DNA of 64,000 nucleotides, from the NCBI RefSeq assembly GCF_913063105.1, contig NZ_CAJXYQ010000001.1, positions 392,495-456,494 of the forward strand. Reading direction: 5' to 3'. The stretch comes from an uncultured Draconibacterium sp. Its GTDB lineage: Bacteria > Bacteroidota > Bacteroidia > Bacteroidales > Prolixibacteraceae. Shown here piece by piece: positions 24,757 to 34,453 of the stretch (its first letter is position 1; every line of letters starts with the position of its first letter). The notes below the pieces were generated by a model. It ran no database searches and was not told where the DNA came from. It saw only the letters and a list, made by a program, of their open reading frames with translations. Both the position numbers and the translations under genes were made by a program.

Positions 24757-25692
24757 TTAAATATTCGGGAAAGAGATACCTATCATTAGCGGATAGCCTT
24801 CGGGGCCTTTGCTGTCTTTAAATAACGGTGTCATGCTGTAATTGGCAAAAACACAGAAATCGCCAAATCCAATTCGTCCGGTTAATTCGTATTTCCATTG
24901 GTTGATGTGGTTACCGCTTTTCGATTTTTCTTTACCCCCTTTGTAGTATTTATATTTGGTGTGCGAACCCAGGTACAAACTACCAATTACGCCACCGGCA
25001 AGGTATAAACGCGAACTGCCCATACGAAGCGGGGTTTTTACCTCGAGCATTAAGGGGGCAGTAATGTAGTTTACATGAAGTTTTGATTTTTTTATGCCAC
25101 GGCCTTCGCTGTCGTTAGGCAGGTAACGCGGTACCATAATGCCATAACCATCCTGTTTTTCAACGGTTACGGGGTCGTTAAAGGCATAGTCGTTAAAGCT
25201 AAAGCCAAGCCCGGTAACCACGCCAAAAGTTTTGCGCTCGTTGGTAAAGGCATATTCCATAATATTTAAATTCCAGGTTAAGGATTTACCCGGGTTCAGG
25301 TCGAGAAAATCACCGTAATCATCAAATTCTCCGTTATAAATTGAATAATCGGTTTTTGTCATAATGTTTACGCCTACTTCCAGGCCGGCCCAGTGCGGAT
25401 TAAACCGGCCTGACCATTTCTGGCGATTGACATCTTTTTCAACCTTAACATAGGTTCCGGTGTTGCCCTCAATTACTTTAAAGGTTCGTCGCCCTACGCG
25501 AATATGTGTTGTATCGCCCCAGTCGTCGGTAATAACTTCAACGCCTTCGCCAACGGCAACCTGTACTTTATCGTCGTCTTCAATAACTGTTACAACGTTT
25601 TTTTTCAGAACTTTTACTTCGGTGGTATCGGTTTGCGCGATAAGATTTGTGGTGAGTGCGCAGCATAAAATCAGAATTACTAAATGTTTCAT
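24757..25692 (-). CDS. Outer-membrane beta-barrel protein of an ECF sigma operon
   Basis: A 311-residue secreted protein with a signal peptide (MKHLVILILCCALTTNLIAQ), an N-terminal beta-rich repeat region (about 20-90) containing VKVLKKNVVTVIEDDD, and a C-terminal barrel with alternating strand pattern ending GYPLMIGISFPNI. An upstream ATG (25740) adds 16 residues that break the signal peptide and is rejected. It is third in an operon after an ECF sigma factor and its presumed anti-sigma factor, and so may be a target or signal receiver of that system. Confidence 0.75.
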   Translation of the reverse strand: MKHLVILILCCALTTNLIAQTDTTEVKVLKKNVVTVIEDDDKVQVAVGEGVEVITDDWGDTTHIRVGRRTFKVIEGNTGTYVKVEKDVNRQKWSGRFNPHWAGLEVGVNIMTKTDYSIYNGEFDDYGDFLDLNPGKSLTWNLNIMEYAFTNERKTFGVVTGLGFSFNDYAFNDPVTVEKQDGYGIMVPRYLPNDSEGRGIKKSKLHVNYITAPLMLEVKTPLRMGSSRLYLAGGVIGSLYLGSHTKYKYYKGGKEKSKSGNHINQWKYELTGRIGFGDFCVFANYSMTPLFKDSKGPEGYPLMIGISFPNI

Positions 25693-25760
25693 TGTTGTTT
25701 GTTTAAATGTTTCTGCAGCTATGACGGTGTGCCTTTGCAAAAAGTTACAGCGGTAATAAA

Positions 25761-26810
25761 TTATTGGGAATTTACTTTTTTATTCGGAATTGAAAAGGCA
25801 AGCAGGCGCGATTCGTAGGTGTAATTCACAACTTTTCCGTTATCGTTCGTTTCGTATTCAAAGCGGTCGTCAGAGATGCTTGAAATAAGATTAAGACCTG
25901 CTTTTGAAATATTTCCTAAGTTGAATTTATTTTTTACCCGATCGGCCAGAAGCCATTCATCATTGGGGTTTTCAGTTGGGTAGGAGAGGTACATGGTTGC
26001 CAGCGTGGCTTCGGGTTTATTTGTTGAAACAGAAGCATTAATGGTGTTTAGTTTGTTGGGCACAAACAGTGTTGCCCGAATGGCCAGAAGTTCTGAATCA
26101 CCTGCCTGTGTTTCTTTTCTTTCAATTACTGGTTTTTGCACAGGTTTTATGTAGCCAATTTTTTCAACTTGTTTGGCTGCCATTGTCTGAGTAGTGTGCG
26201 CAATGGCACTTTGCTTTTCAGTACCCGGTGCTGTTTCTGTTGGGTGATTTCCTTTTTCAACGGGCTGTTTTTCAATTACTGCAACTTGTTTTTTTGCTAC
26301 AATTTCAGGTTTTTCGTTGCGTTTTTGCAGGTTAAAAAGTGCCAGTGCTAAAATAAGCACGGCAGCAACACGGCCAGCCCATAGTAAAACTATCCTACCC
26401 GGAGCTTTTTTATACAAACGTTTTTTCGGAGTAAAAACAACACTATCATCAGCTATTAACTTGGTTTTTCGGAAGGCTGCGGCTTGCTGTTTCTTCTCGG
26501 GATGAGTGGCCAGATAGTTTTCAAAGGCTTTCTTTTCGCTTTCTGAAATATCATTCTCCAGCAAAGCTATGGCAGCATTGTCAAATGTTTCTGCGGCATC
26601 AAATTTATTTTTATAAAGTGCTGTTTTCTGCTTAAAAGATACGTTTTCAGTAGCAATTGAAATGGGCTCGTAAAGTTCCAGTTCTTTTTTCAGTTCCGGA
26701 TGCTGTTTTAGGAATTCAAGAAAGCTGTCAATCATACCTTTATCGAGATTGCCCTCCAGGTAATCAATAAAATAAGCTTCGTAATTTGTTTTGTTAATCT
26801 CCTTCATCAT
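25761..26810 (-). CDS. Putative anti-sigma factor, single-pass membrane protein
   Basis: A 349-residue protein starting just ten bases after the ECF sigma gene. The cytoplasmic N-terminal half (about 1-130) has two helical segments reading FIDYLEGNLDKGMIDSFLEFLKQHPEL and ALLENDISESEKKAFENYLATHPE, as in other Bacteroidota anti-sigma proteins but without a zinc-binding HxxxCxxC. One membrane helix follows (about 145-160, LLWAGRVAAVLILALALF) and then a low-complexity, lysine- and threonine-rich periplasmic part. Anti-sigma activity is inferred from its neighbour and layout. Confidence 0.68.
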   Translation of the reverse strand: MMKEINKTNYEAYFIDYLEGNLDKGMIDSFLEFLKQHPELKKELELYEPISIATENVSFKQKTALYKNKFDAAETFDNAAIALLENDISESEKKAFENYLATHPEKKQQAAAFRKTKLIADDSVVFTPKKRLYKKAPGRIVLLWAGRVAAVLILALALFNLQKRNEKPEIVAKKQVAVIEKQPVEKGNHPTETAPGTEKQSAIAHTTQTMAAKQVEKIGYIKPVQKPVIERKETQAGDSELLAIRATLFVPNKLNTINASVSTNKPEATLATMYLSYPTENPNDEWLLADRVKNKFNLGNISKAGLNLISSISDDRFEYETNDNGKVVNYTYESRLLAFSIPNKKVNSQ

Positions 26811-26819
26811 CCACCTCCT

Positions 26820-27305
26820 TTAGGCTACAGCTTCAATGCTACCAATGTATTTTTTCAGAAAAATACGCGCCCTGTAAATGTATACTTTCACCTGCGATTC
26901 GCTCAAATTGGTAAGCTCGCCAATTTCCTTGTAATTGTATCCCTCGTAATCGCGCAGCAACACAACCATCCGTTGTATTTCGGGTAGTTTGTTTAGTGCT
27001 TCGTTTAAAATTTCTTTTAAATCGGTATAATTGTTTTCATAGCCTTCTTCCTGCAAACTCATGTCATCAGCCAACGACGATCGTTTTTCCTTGCGTATGC
27101 GGTCAATCATGGTGTGGTAAGCGGTAGTAAACAGGTACGATTTTGCTTTGGCACCATCTACATTTTTGTGGTTTTTCCACAGTTTTTCATAACTATCCTG
27201 AACAATGTCTTCTGCCATGTGCACATCTTTACAGCTTTTTAGCACAAAGCGATACAATCGGTCGGCGTAATTATCTACAGCAAGGTTATATTCGTTTATC
27301 GTCAT
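26820..27305 (-). CDS. ECF RNA polymerase sigma factor
   Basis: A 161-residue extracytoplasmic-function sigma-70 factor. Region 2 reads YADRLYRFVLKSCKDVHMAEDIVQDSYEKLW, and region 4 reads LPEIQRMVVLLRDYEGYNYKEIGELTNLSESQVKVYIYRAR. The chosen start (MTINEYNLAV at 27305) gives the standard ECF length; a longer frame reaching 27428 would overlap ilvE and run through its terminator. It leads an operon with the anti-sigma candidate and an outer-membrane protein. The promoter it recognises was not located. Confidence 0.9.
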   Translation of the reverse strand: MTINEYNLAVDNYADRLYRFVLKSCKDVHMAEDIVQDSYEKLWKNHKNVDGAKAKSYLFTTAYHTMIDRIRKEKRSSLADDMSLQEEGYENNYTDLKEILNEALNKLPEIQRMVVLLRDYEGYNYKEIGELTNLSESQVKVYIYRARIFLKKYIGSIEAVA

Positions 27306-27365
27306 TTGTTTCTGAACCTCGTTCGTATGATACGACGGATAAGTTTTGGGATAGTTACAGCAGAA

Positions 27366-27400
27366 ATAAAAAAAGCTCCGAATTTTTTCGAAGCTTTCAT
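27366..27400 (-). terminator. Terminator of ilvE
   Basis: On the minus strand AAAGCTTCGAA pairs with TTCGGAGCTTT (one mismatch) around AAAA and is followed by a T run. It lies between the ilvE stop codon and the sigma factor start, supporting the short sigma factor. Confidence 0.7.
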
Positions 27401-27420
27401 TTATCTGAATATTATTTTGA

Positions 27421-28440
27421 TTATTCAATAATCTCTACCCAGCCATGAGTATCGGGTTCGTCGCCGTACTGAATGGCTCGCAGCTTGTTGTACAATTTTG
27501 TCGACCACTGGCCGGCTTCCTGCTGGTCGCCGTATTTAAACCATTTGTCGTTATCAGCATCATACACTCCCTTAATGGGTGAAATTACAGCAGCTGTACC
27601 GCAGGCGCCTACTTCCTCAAATTCAGCCAGTTCTTCGTATGGTACTTTGCGACGTTCAACTTTTAAACCCATATCTTCGGCTAAAACAATCAGGCTTTTA
27701 TTGGTAATCGATGGTAAAATCGAGGCCGATTCCGGAGTAATATAGGTGTTGTTTTTTATGCCGAAAAAGTTAGCCGGTCCGCATTCGTCAATGTATTTTT
27801 TTTCTTTACTATCGAGGTAAAGAACGGCAGAGAAACCATTTTTCTTGGCTTTTTTTCCTTCTTTCATGCTGGCTGCGTAATTTCCGCCCACTTTGTATTT
27901 TCCGGTTCCTTGTGGTGCTGCGCGGTCGAACTCGCGGTAAATAACCAGGTTGGTTGGTTTAAAACCTTCCGGGAAATATGGGCCAACGGGCATAACAAAT
28001 ACCATAAACAGGTACTCTTCGGCAGGAGCAACACCAATTTGAGGCCCGGTACCAATTAACAACGGACGTATGTAAAGCGCAGCTCCCGATTCGTATGGCG
28101 GAATAAAACGTTCATTCATTTTAACAGCCATGCGCACCGCTTCCTGAAATTTTTCAACCGGCGGTTGCTGCATCAGAATACCATCGGCAGAGTCCTGCAT
28201 ACGTTTGGCATTATCTTCCATTCGAAATACTCTTACTTTGCCATCTTTACCTTTAAATGCTTTTAGCCCTTCAAAAGCTTCTTGTCCGTAGTGTAATGCC
28301 GTTGCCGACATGTGAATATTAATGACATTCGATGAGCTTACTTCCAGTTCTCCCCACTTGCCGTTGCGGTAATAGCAACGTACGTTATAGTCTGTGTCGC
28401 GGTATCCAAACCCCAGGTTTTTCCAATCGAGATTTTCCAT
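27421..28440 (-). CDS. ilvE: Branched-chain amino acid aminotransferase
   Basis: Class IV PLP enzyme (339 residues) of the type II BCAT branch, transferring the amino group between glutamate and branched-chain 2-oxo acids. The PLP lysine is Lys183 in GTGKYKVGGNYAAS. ALHYGQEAFEGLKAFKG, the IRPLLIGTGPQIGV stretch and the DECGPANFF motif are as expected. It stands alone with its own terminator; no other branched-chain genes are nearby. Confidence 0.95.
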   Translation of the reverse strand: MENLDWKNLGFGYRDTDYNVRCYYRNGKWGELEVSSSNVINIHMSATALHYGQEAFEGLKAFKGKDGKVRVFRMEDNAKRMQDSADGILMQQPPVEKFQEAVRMAVKMNERFIPPYESGAALYIRPLLIGTGPQIGVAPAEEYLFMVFVMPVGPYFPEGFKPTNLVIYREFDRAAPQGTGKYKVGGNYAASMKEGKKAKKNGFSAVLYLDSKEKKYIDECGPANFFGIKNNTYITPESASILPSITNKSLIVLAEDMGLKVERRKVPYEELAEFEEVGACGTAAVISPIKGVYDADNDKWFKYGDQQEAGQWSTKLYNKLRAIQYGDEPDTHGWVEIIE

Positions 28441-28658
28441 TTCTTGCTTTTATATTTTGGTTTTTAAAGCTCGAAAAGCTGCTGTCTGCCTTTCAAAAAG
28501 CAAAATAAGGAAATTTTCTGGTTTAGGAACACGATATTCGTCAATGAAAAACACTATGCTTAAATGTTTTATAACTGCTTAATATTTGAGAATAGTAAGA
28601 TTTTGAAATGAAGTGCTTTGGATTTTTACGAGTTTATTAAGTAAAGAAGCCGTAAAGT

Positions 28659-29000
28659 TTAAGATTGAAGTTTTTCGTTGTTTTTATGCCGATCCTGGTC
28701 GCGGTGCGTTTTTTTTTCGATATTTTTTATAAACGCCTCATTAAGGTCAACACCGGTTTGGTTGGCTAAACAAACCAATACCCATAGCACATCGGCCATT
28801 TCATCAGCAAGCTGATATTCTTCGTCTGATTTTTTAAACGACTGGTCGCCAAATTTTCGTGCCATTATCCGCGCCAGTTCGCCAACCTCTTCAGTTAAAA
28901 TAGCCATGTTGGTTAATTCGCTAAAATAGCGCACACCAATTGTTTTTATCCACTCATCAACCTGTTTCTGTATTTCGGGTAAGCTAAGCTCGTTTGTCAT
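28659..29000 (-). CDS. MazG-like nucleotide pyrophosphohydrolase
   Basis: A 113-residue all-alpha NTP pyrophosphohydrolase of the MazG-like group. The metal-binding helices show EEVGELARIMARKF (EExxE) and DEMADVLWVL (ExxD). The small size fits the house-cleaning dCTPase/MazG-like enzymes, rather than the tandem-domain MazG. It lies just downstream of dtd on the same strand, 50 bp apart. The exact nucleotide is not clear. Confidence 0.85.
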   Translation of the reverse strand: MTNELSLPEIQKQVDEWIKTIGVRYFSELTNMAILTEEVGELARIMARKFGDQSFKKSDEEYQLADEMADVLWVLVCLANQTGVDLNEAFIKNIEKKTHRDQDRHKNNEKLQS

Positions 29001-29050
29001 TTGGTATTTATTGGTTGTACTTTATTACGGCAACTTTGTTGTGCCGGTTT

Positions 29051-29506
29051 TTAAAATTCTTTTTGTTTCGAGTCGATGACAATGGTAACCGGTCCATCGT
29101 TTATTAAGGCTACTTGCATCATTGCGCCAAATTTTCCGGTGCCCACTTTTTTACCAAGCGCATTTTCAATTGCGGCAACAAATTTTTCGTACATCGGTAC
29201 TGAAAAATCAGGTTTGGCAGCACGAATGTATGAAGGGCGGTTTCCCTTTTTGGTAGAGGCCTGAAGCGTAAACTGGCTAACTACAATTACTTCGCCGTTT
29301 ACATCTTTTACCGAGCTGTTCATTACCCCGTTTTCATCATCAAAAATGCGTAGCTGGGTGGCTTTTTTTACCAGGTAATCAATGTCATCAGCATTATCTT
29401 CATTTTCAATTCCGACCAAAATCAGTAAGCCGTATTTTATTGCAGCTATTTTTTCTTTTTCAACCGTAACTGATGCTTCCTTAACTTTTTGAATAACTAT
29501 GCGCAT
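29051..29506 (-). CDS. dtd: D-aminoacyl-tRNA deacylase
   Basis: Removes D-amino acids (and glycine from tRNA-Ala) mischarged on tRNA. The 151-residue sequence has the family core: MRIVIQKVKEASVTV at the start, VVSQFTLQA (SQFTL) near residue 78, and the cross-subunit Gly-cisPro region as DGPVTIVIDS near the C-terminus. It is followed on the minus strand by the MazG-like gene. Assignment is firm. Confidence 0.95.
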   Translation of the reverse strand: MRIVIQKVKEASVTVEKEKIAAIKYGLLILVGIENEDNADDIDYLVKKATQLRIFDDENGVMNSSVKDVNGEVIVVSQFTLQASTKKGNRPSYIRAAKPDFSVPMYEKFVAAIENALGKKVGTGKFGAMMQVALINDGPVTIVIDSKQKEF

Positions 29507-29576
29507 ACTTAGATACTTTCTATGACGAATATAAAAAAATGAAAATAATTTTCAACATATAGTGCCGGTTATTGTT

Positions 29577-29584
29577 TAGCTTTG
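29577..29584 (+). promoter_or_regulatory. Bacteroidota-type -7 element (TAGCTTTG) before the TonB receptor
   Basis: An exact TAnnTTTG match, 27 bp before the ATG at 29612. No canonical -33 element is seen. Confidence 0.5.
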
Positions 29585-29611
29585 TAAAACAAAAGTTAAA
29601 CAGAACAGGAA

Positions 29612-31993
29612 ATGAAGAGATTAATAATACTATTACTAATATTAAAACTGTCATCGGTTCTTGTAGCACAAAATGCCTCGTTAACCGGTAAGGTGGTTGA
29701 CGCGGTAAGCAACGAACCTTTGCCCTTTGTAAACATTTTGGTTTCGGGCACAAATAATGGTACGGTAAGCGATGAGAACGGTCATTTTGAGTTTCGGAAT
29801 TTAACCCCGGGATTTATTCGTATTGAAGCCAGTTTTGTGGGCTACAAAAAAGCCATTTCGGCCGAAGTGGAGGTAAACAATGCCAGTACACATTTTATCG
29901 AAATTTTAATGGATAAATCAGTGTCGGAGCTGGATGAGGTAACGGTTAAAGCTTCGCCTTTCAGAAAAACAGTGGAAAGTCCGGTATCGTTGCGAACAAT
30001 TGGCATTGGCGAAATTGAAAAAAGCCCCGGCGCTAATCGTGATATCTCAAAAGTTATTCAGTCGTTTCCCGGTGTACAATCTACTCCGGCCTATCGAAAT
30101 GACATTATTATCCGTGGTGGTGGCCCGTCGGAAAGTCGGTTTTACCTTGATGGGGTTGAAGTTCCTTTCATCAACCATTTTGCCACCCAGGGGGCATCCG
30201 GAGGGCCGGTGGGTATACTTAATGCCGATTTTATTCGCGAAGTAAATTATTATTCCGGTGCTTTTCCGGCCAACCGCGGAAACGCTTTGAGTGGCGTGAT
30301 GGAGTTTAACCAGATTGATGGGAACGAAGACAAAATTAATTTTCGCGGAACCCTGGGTGCCTCTGAAATTGCTGCAACACTGGACGGACCAATTGGCGAA
30401 AAAACAAATTTTGTTTTTTCGGTGCGGCAATCCTACCTGCAATTTTTATTTAGTGCACTTGAGCTGCCCTTTTTACCCACCTTTACCGATATGCAATTTA
30501 AGTTGCGTACCCGTTTTGATAAAAGAAATGAGTTAACCATTATTGGTTTGGGGGCCAATGATTTGTTTGAACTCAACGAAGACATTGAGAACCCGGACGA
30601 TGAGCAAAAATACATTCTGAGCCAGATTCCGGTAAACGAACAGTGGACTTACACCCTGGGAGCAGTGTATAAACATTACCGCGATAATAGCTACCAAACA
30701 TTTGTGGTAAGTCGTAGCCATTTAAACAATGGAGCCTACAAATACCTTGAAAACGACGAAAGTTCGGAGGAGAACAAAATTCTGGATTACAATTCGGAAG
30801 AGGTGGAAAACAAATTGCGTTTCGAAAATACCTCGCGCATGGATGGTTTTAAGCTTAATTTTGGTGCCAACCTCGATTTTGTTACTTATACCAACAACAC
30901 GCAAACACGGCGTTTTTTGGGCGGTCAGCCGGTGGATATCAGCTACAACACCGATTTAAACCTGGTAAAATACGGGCTGTTTGCGCAACTTAGCAGGTCT
31001 GTTTTTAACGAGCGTCTGGCGCTGTCGATTGGTGTTCGTGCCGATGCCAATAACTACTCATCAAGCATGAATAATTTGCTCGACCAGTTTTCGCCCCGAT
31101 TTTCTGCCGCCTACAGCCTTACCGATAAGTGGAGCCTTAATTTTAATACCGGGCGCTACTACCAGTTGCCGGCCTACACTTCGCTTGGATACAAGGAAAA
31201 CGACGAATTGGTAAATAAATCAAATAATTTGAAATACATCGCTGTTAACCACTTAATTGGTGGGATAGAATTCAGGCCTCAATCGGCTGTACTGTTCTCG
31301 GCCGAGGCTTTTTGGAAGGGATATTCCGATTATCCGTTTTCTGTTAACGATCAGATTAGTTTAGCCAATAAAGGAGCTGATTTTGGTGTGGTGGGCGATG
31401 AAGAAGTGCTTTCAATTTCGGAAGGAAGGGCTTATGGTGCCGAGTTTCAAACCCGAATAAACGCTACAAAAGGATTTAATTTTAACCTCTCGTATACGCT
31501 GGTGCGTAGTGAGTTTAAAGATGCCAGCGATACCTATATTCCTTCAAGCTGGGACTCGGAACACCTGATTACTTTAACCACCACAAAAGATTTGAAGCGC
31601 AACTGGCGTATTGGAGCGCGCTGGCGATTTGTGGGAGGACTACCATATACGCCGTGGGATCTGGAAAAATCGGCCTTGGTTGAAGCCTGGGACTTGCAAG
31701 GCGGCCCGTATTATGATTACAGCCAGTTAAATGCCAAAAGGTTTGATCCCTTTCATCAATTGGATTTACGCGTGGATAAATCGTATTACCTCAACAAAAT
31801 TACCGCTAAGTTTTATCTCGATATTCAAAACCTGTACAATTTTCAGGCACAGGAAAACGATATTATTGTGAGAGCTGAAGACGCCAATGGAAATTTTATT
31901 ACCGTTGATAACGGAACACGCTACGTTCTTAACCAAATCGAGAGTAAATCAGGAACAGTATTGCCAACCATCGGAATAATTATTGAATTCTAA
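29612..31993 (+). CDS. TonB-dependent receptor with CarboxypepD_reg domain
   Basis: A 793-residue outer-membrane receptor. After the signal peptide (KLSSVLVAQ) there is a CarboxypepD_reg-like beta-sandwich (about 20-105, ASLTGKVVDAVSNEPLPFVNILVSG), the plug (about 125-235, SFPGVQSTPAYRNDIIIRGGG), and the barrel, ending LPTIGIIIEF. No SusD partner is adjacent, so it is probably not a standard polysaccharide-utilisation pair. Shorter than SusC proteins (about 1000 residues), it belongs to the shorter class of FecA/BtuB-like plugs with a regulatory domain. Ligand unknown. Confidence 0.86.
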   Translation: MKRLIILLLILKLSSVLVAQNASLTGKVVDAVSNEPLPFVNILVSGTNNGTVSDENGHFEFRNLTPGFIRIEASFVGYKKAISAEVEVNNASTHFIEILMDKSVSELDEVTVKASPFRKTVESPVSLRTIGIGEIEKSPGANRDISKVIQSFPGVQSTPAYRNDIIIRGGGPSESRFYLDGVEVPFINHFATQGASGGPVGILNADFIREVNYYSGAFPANRGNALSGVMEFNQIDGNEDKINFRGTLGASEIAATLDGPIGEKTNFVFSVRQSYLQFLFSALELPFLPTFTDMQFKLRTRFDKRNELTIIGLGANDLFELNEDIENPDDEQKYILSQIPVNEQWTYTLGAVYKHYRDNSYQTFVVSRSHLNNGAYKYLENDESSEENKILDYNSEEVENKLRFENTSRMDGFKLNFGANLDFVTYTNNTQTRRFLGGQPVDISYNTDLNLVKYGLFAQLSRSVFNERLALSIGVRADANNYSSSMNNLLDQFSPRFSAAYSLTDKWSLNFNTGRYYQLPAYTSLGYKENDELVNKSNNLKYIAVNHLIGGIEFRPQSAVLFSAEAFWKGYSDYPFSVNDQISLANKGADFGVVGDEEVLSISEGRAYGAEFQTRINATKGFNFNLSYTLVRSEFKDASDTYIPSSWDSEHLITLTTTKDLKRNWRIGARWRFVGGLPYTPWDLEKSALVEAWDLQGGPYYDYSQLNAKRFDPFHQLDLRVDKSYYLNKITAKFYLDIQNLYNFQAQENDIIVRAEDANGNFITVDNGTRYVLNQIESKSGTVLPTIGIIIEF

Positions 31994-32149
31994 GCTTTTA
32001 ATTTTGCGTTTTATCACTTTGTAAACTCGGTGTAAACAGAATAGAACATATCAGAACTCCAAACAGGTTTTTGTTGCTTCCTAAAAAAAGAGTTGCTAAT
32101 TTTAACGGCAACAAATTTTTAGATTAAATCAACTAAAACGTAATAAATC

Positions 32150-33322
32150 ATGATGAATCGAAAACTTCGAATGGGAATGGTTGGTGGAGGAACCGATGCA
32201 TTTATTGGAGCAATTCACCGCCTGGCAGCTTTAATGGATAACCAGATTGAACTGGTTTGTGGCTGCTTCAGCGTAAATCCCGAAATTTCAAAAGAATCGG
32301 GTAAACAATATTTTTTGCCTGAAAACCGCGTTTACGAAAGCTACGACGAGATGTTTGAAAAAGAAGCACAACTTCCGGAAGGTGAACGAATGGATTTTGT
32401 ATCGATCGTTACACCAAATTTTGTGCATTTCGATCCGGCTATGAAAGCTTTGGACAAGGGGTTTAATGTAGTGCTCGACAAACCCATTACTTTTACCCTC
32501 GATGAAGCTTTGCGGCTAAAAGAAAAGCTGGATGAAACCGGTTTAACTTTTGCCTTAACACATACTTACTCAGGATATCCGGCGGTTAAACAAGCCAAAC
32601 AAATGGTTACCGAAGGCCGTTTTGGAAAAATCAGAAAGATATTTGTGGAATATCCGCAAGGCTGGCTGTCATCAAAACTGGAAGATACCGGTAATGCACA
32701 GGCCAGCTGGCGTACCGATCCAAAACGTTCGGGTAAAGCCGGCTGTATGGGCGATATTGGTACACACGCCCATCATTTGGCCGAATACATTACCGGCCTA
32801 AAAGTAACCGAGCTTTGTGCCGATTTAAATGTGTTTGTTCCCAACCGTTTGCTTGACGACGATGGCGCGGCTTTCCTTCGTTTTGATAACGGAGCACAGG
32901 GCGTTTTAATGGCTACCCAAATTGCTGCCGGCGAAGAAAACGGAGTGAAAATTCGTGCCTATGGCGAAAAAGGTGGTTTTGAGTGGTTGCAACACGAGCC
33001 TAACACTTTACTGTTAAAATGGGTAGACCAACCCATGCAGGTTATGCGCGTTGGAACAAGTATGGATACAGCTATTGCTGCGCACAACACGCGTACGCCG
33101 GGTGGACACCCCGAGGGCTACCTTGAGGCATTTGCCAATATTTACCGGAATTTTGCACTTACCGTTCGGGCCAAGGCAAATGGTGATGAACTTACAGCCG
33201 AAATGCTCGATTTTCCGGGTGTTGAAGATGGTATCCGCGGTATGCAGTTTATTGATACTGTAGTTAGCGCCGGCTATAACGACGAGGTAAAGTGGGTGAA
33301 ATTTGGCGAGATGATCGATTAA
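32150..33322 (+). CDS. Gfo/Idh/MocA-family oxidoreductase
   Basis: An NAD(P)-dependent dehydrogenase of 390 residues with an N-terminal Rossmann fold (GMVGGGTDAFIGAIHR) and a catalytic-lysine motif VLDKPITF in place of the more usual EKP. The C-terminal domain carries GDIGTHAHHLAEYI. The GMVGGG...IHR start marks the branch often paired with TIM-barrel sugar phosphate isomerases in inositol- or glucoside-oxidation gene sets. The isomerase follows 75 bp downstream. A second ATG one codon further in could be used instead. Substrate unknown. Confidence 0.87.
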   Translation: MMNRKLRMGMVGGGTDAFIGAIHRLAALMDNQIELVCGCFSVNPEISKESGKQYFLPENRVYESYDEMFEKEAQLPEGERMDFVSIVTPNFVHFDPAMKALDKGFNVVLDKPITFTLDEALRLKEKLDETGLTFALTHTYSGYPAVKQAKQMVTEGRFGKIRKIFVEYPQGWLSSKLEDTGNAQASWRTDPKRSGKAGCMGDIGTHAHHLAEYITGLKVTELCADLNVFVPNRLLDDDGAAFLRFDNGAQGVLMATQIAAGEENGVKIRAYGEKGGFEWLQHEPNTLLLKWVDQPMQVMRVGTSMDTAIAAHNTRTPGGHPEGYLEAFANIYRNFALTVRAKANGDELTAEMLDFPGVEDGIRGMQFIDTVVSAGYNDEVKWVKFGEMID

Positions 33323-33397
33323 AAAGTTTGAAGTGGCGAGCCCGAAGCAAAAGGCTCTGCTTTGAACAATAAACTTTAAATTCAAAAACTTTTAAAT

Positions 33398-34393
33398 ATG
33401 GCTAGACCAGTAACACTTTTTACCGGACAATGGGCCGACCTACCCATTGAAACCATCTGCCAAAAGGCAAAAGATTTTGGCTACGATGGCGTTGAGCTTT
33501 GTACCTGGGGCAACCACATGGAAATTGCAAAAGCCGACCAGGCTTACTGCGATGACAGAAAAGCATTACTCGATAAATACGGGCTGCAATTGTTTTCCAT
33601 TTCTACCCACCTGGACGGACAGTGTGTTTGCGACCCTATCGATCAGCGACACAAAAGCATTGCCAGCCCTCATGTCTGGGGCGACGGCGATCCGGAAGGG
33701 GTACGCCAGCGCGCTGCTGAAGAGATGGTAAAAACCGCTGAAGCTGCCAAGCGTTTAGGCTTAAGCGTGGTAAACGGATTTACAGGAAGCCCCATTTGGC
33801 ATCTTCTGTATTCTTTTCCACCAGTACCACCCGAAATGATTGAAGAAGGTTATGCTGATTTTGCCCGTCGCTGGAAACCTATTTTAGATGAGTATCAGAG
33901 TTTGGGGGTAAAATTTGCGCTTGAAGTGCATCCAACCGAGATTGCTTTTGATATTCATTCGGCACACAAAGCTCTGCAGGCCCTGGATAACCATCCTGCT
34001 TTCGGGTTTAATTACGATCCCAGTCACTTTGGCTACCAGCATGTAGATTATGTGCGGTTTATTTATGAATTTGCCGATCGTATTTTTCATGTGCACATGA
34101 AAGATGCTTATTGGAGCGATGTACCAACAGCTGTTGGTGTTTTTGGCGGACACATGGATTTTGGTGACAACCGTCGTTACTGGAATTTCCGGAGCCTGGG
34201 TCGTGGAAAAATTAACTTCGAAAACATTATTCGTGCGCTAAACGATATTGGCTATAACGGACCGCTTTCTGTTGAATGGGAAGACAGTGGCATGGATCGG
34301 GAAGCCGGTGCAACTGAAGCCTGTGCCTTTGTAAAAAAGGTTGACTTTGCGCCTTCGAATGTGGCTTTTGATGATGCAATGCAAAAAGATTAA
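33398..34393 (+). CDS. Sugar phosphate isomerase/epimerase, xylose-isomerase-like TIM barrel
   Basis: A 331-residue TIM-barrel enzyme (AP endonuclease family 2 fold). Putative metal ligands appear in the expected order: Glu in [10 protein letters not shown], Asp in [10 protein letters not shown], His in [11 protein letters not shown] and Glu in [10 protein letters not shown]. It lies between the Gfo/Idh/MocA dehydrogenase and a terminator, so the pair probably performs successive steps, such as 3-keto-sugar formation and isomerisation. The substrate is inferred only to be a sugar or inositol derivative. Confidence 0.87.
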   Translation: MARPVTLFTGQWADLPIETICQKAKDFGYDGVELCTWGNHMEIAKADQAYCDDRKALLDKYGLQLFSISTHLDGQCVCDPIDQRHKSIASPHVWGDGDPEGVRQRAAEEMVKTAEAAKRLGLSVVNGFTGSPIWHLLYSFPPVPPEMIEEGYADFARRWKPILDEYQSLGVKFALEVHPTEIAFDIHSAHKALQALDNHPAFGFNYDPSHFGYQHVDYVRFIYEFADRIFHVHMKDAYWSDVPTAVGVFGGHMDFGDNRRYWNFRSLGRGKINFENIIRALNDIGYNGPLSVEWEDSGMDREAGATEACAFVKKVDFAPSNVAFDDAMQKD

Positions 34394-34408
34394 CAACACC
34401 ACAATAAC

Positions 34409-34441
34409 AAGCCGGAAGTTAACAGTACTTCCGGCTTTGTA
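34409..34441 (+). terminator. Terminator after the isomerase gene
   Basis: AAGCCGGAAGT (34409-34419) pairs perfectly with ACTTCCGGCTT (34427-34437) around a seven-base loop, with a T-rich tract after it. Only 12 bp then separate it from the thioesterase start. Confidence 0.85.
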
Positions 34442-34453
34442 TTTTTTATACCC

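Noticed and set aside
27305..27428. A longer start for the ECF sigma factor
   Set aside because: It would overlap ilvE, cross the ilvE terminator and add sequence unlike sigma factors.
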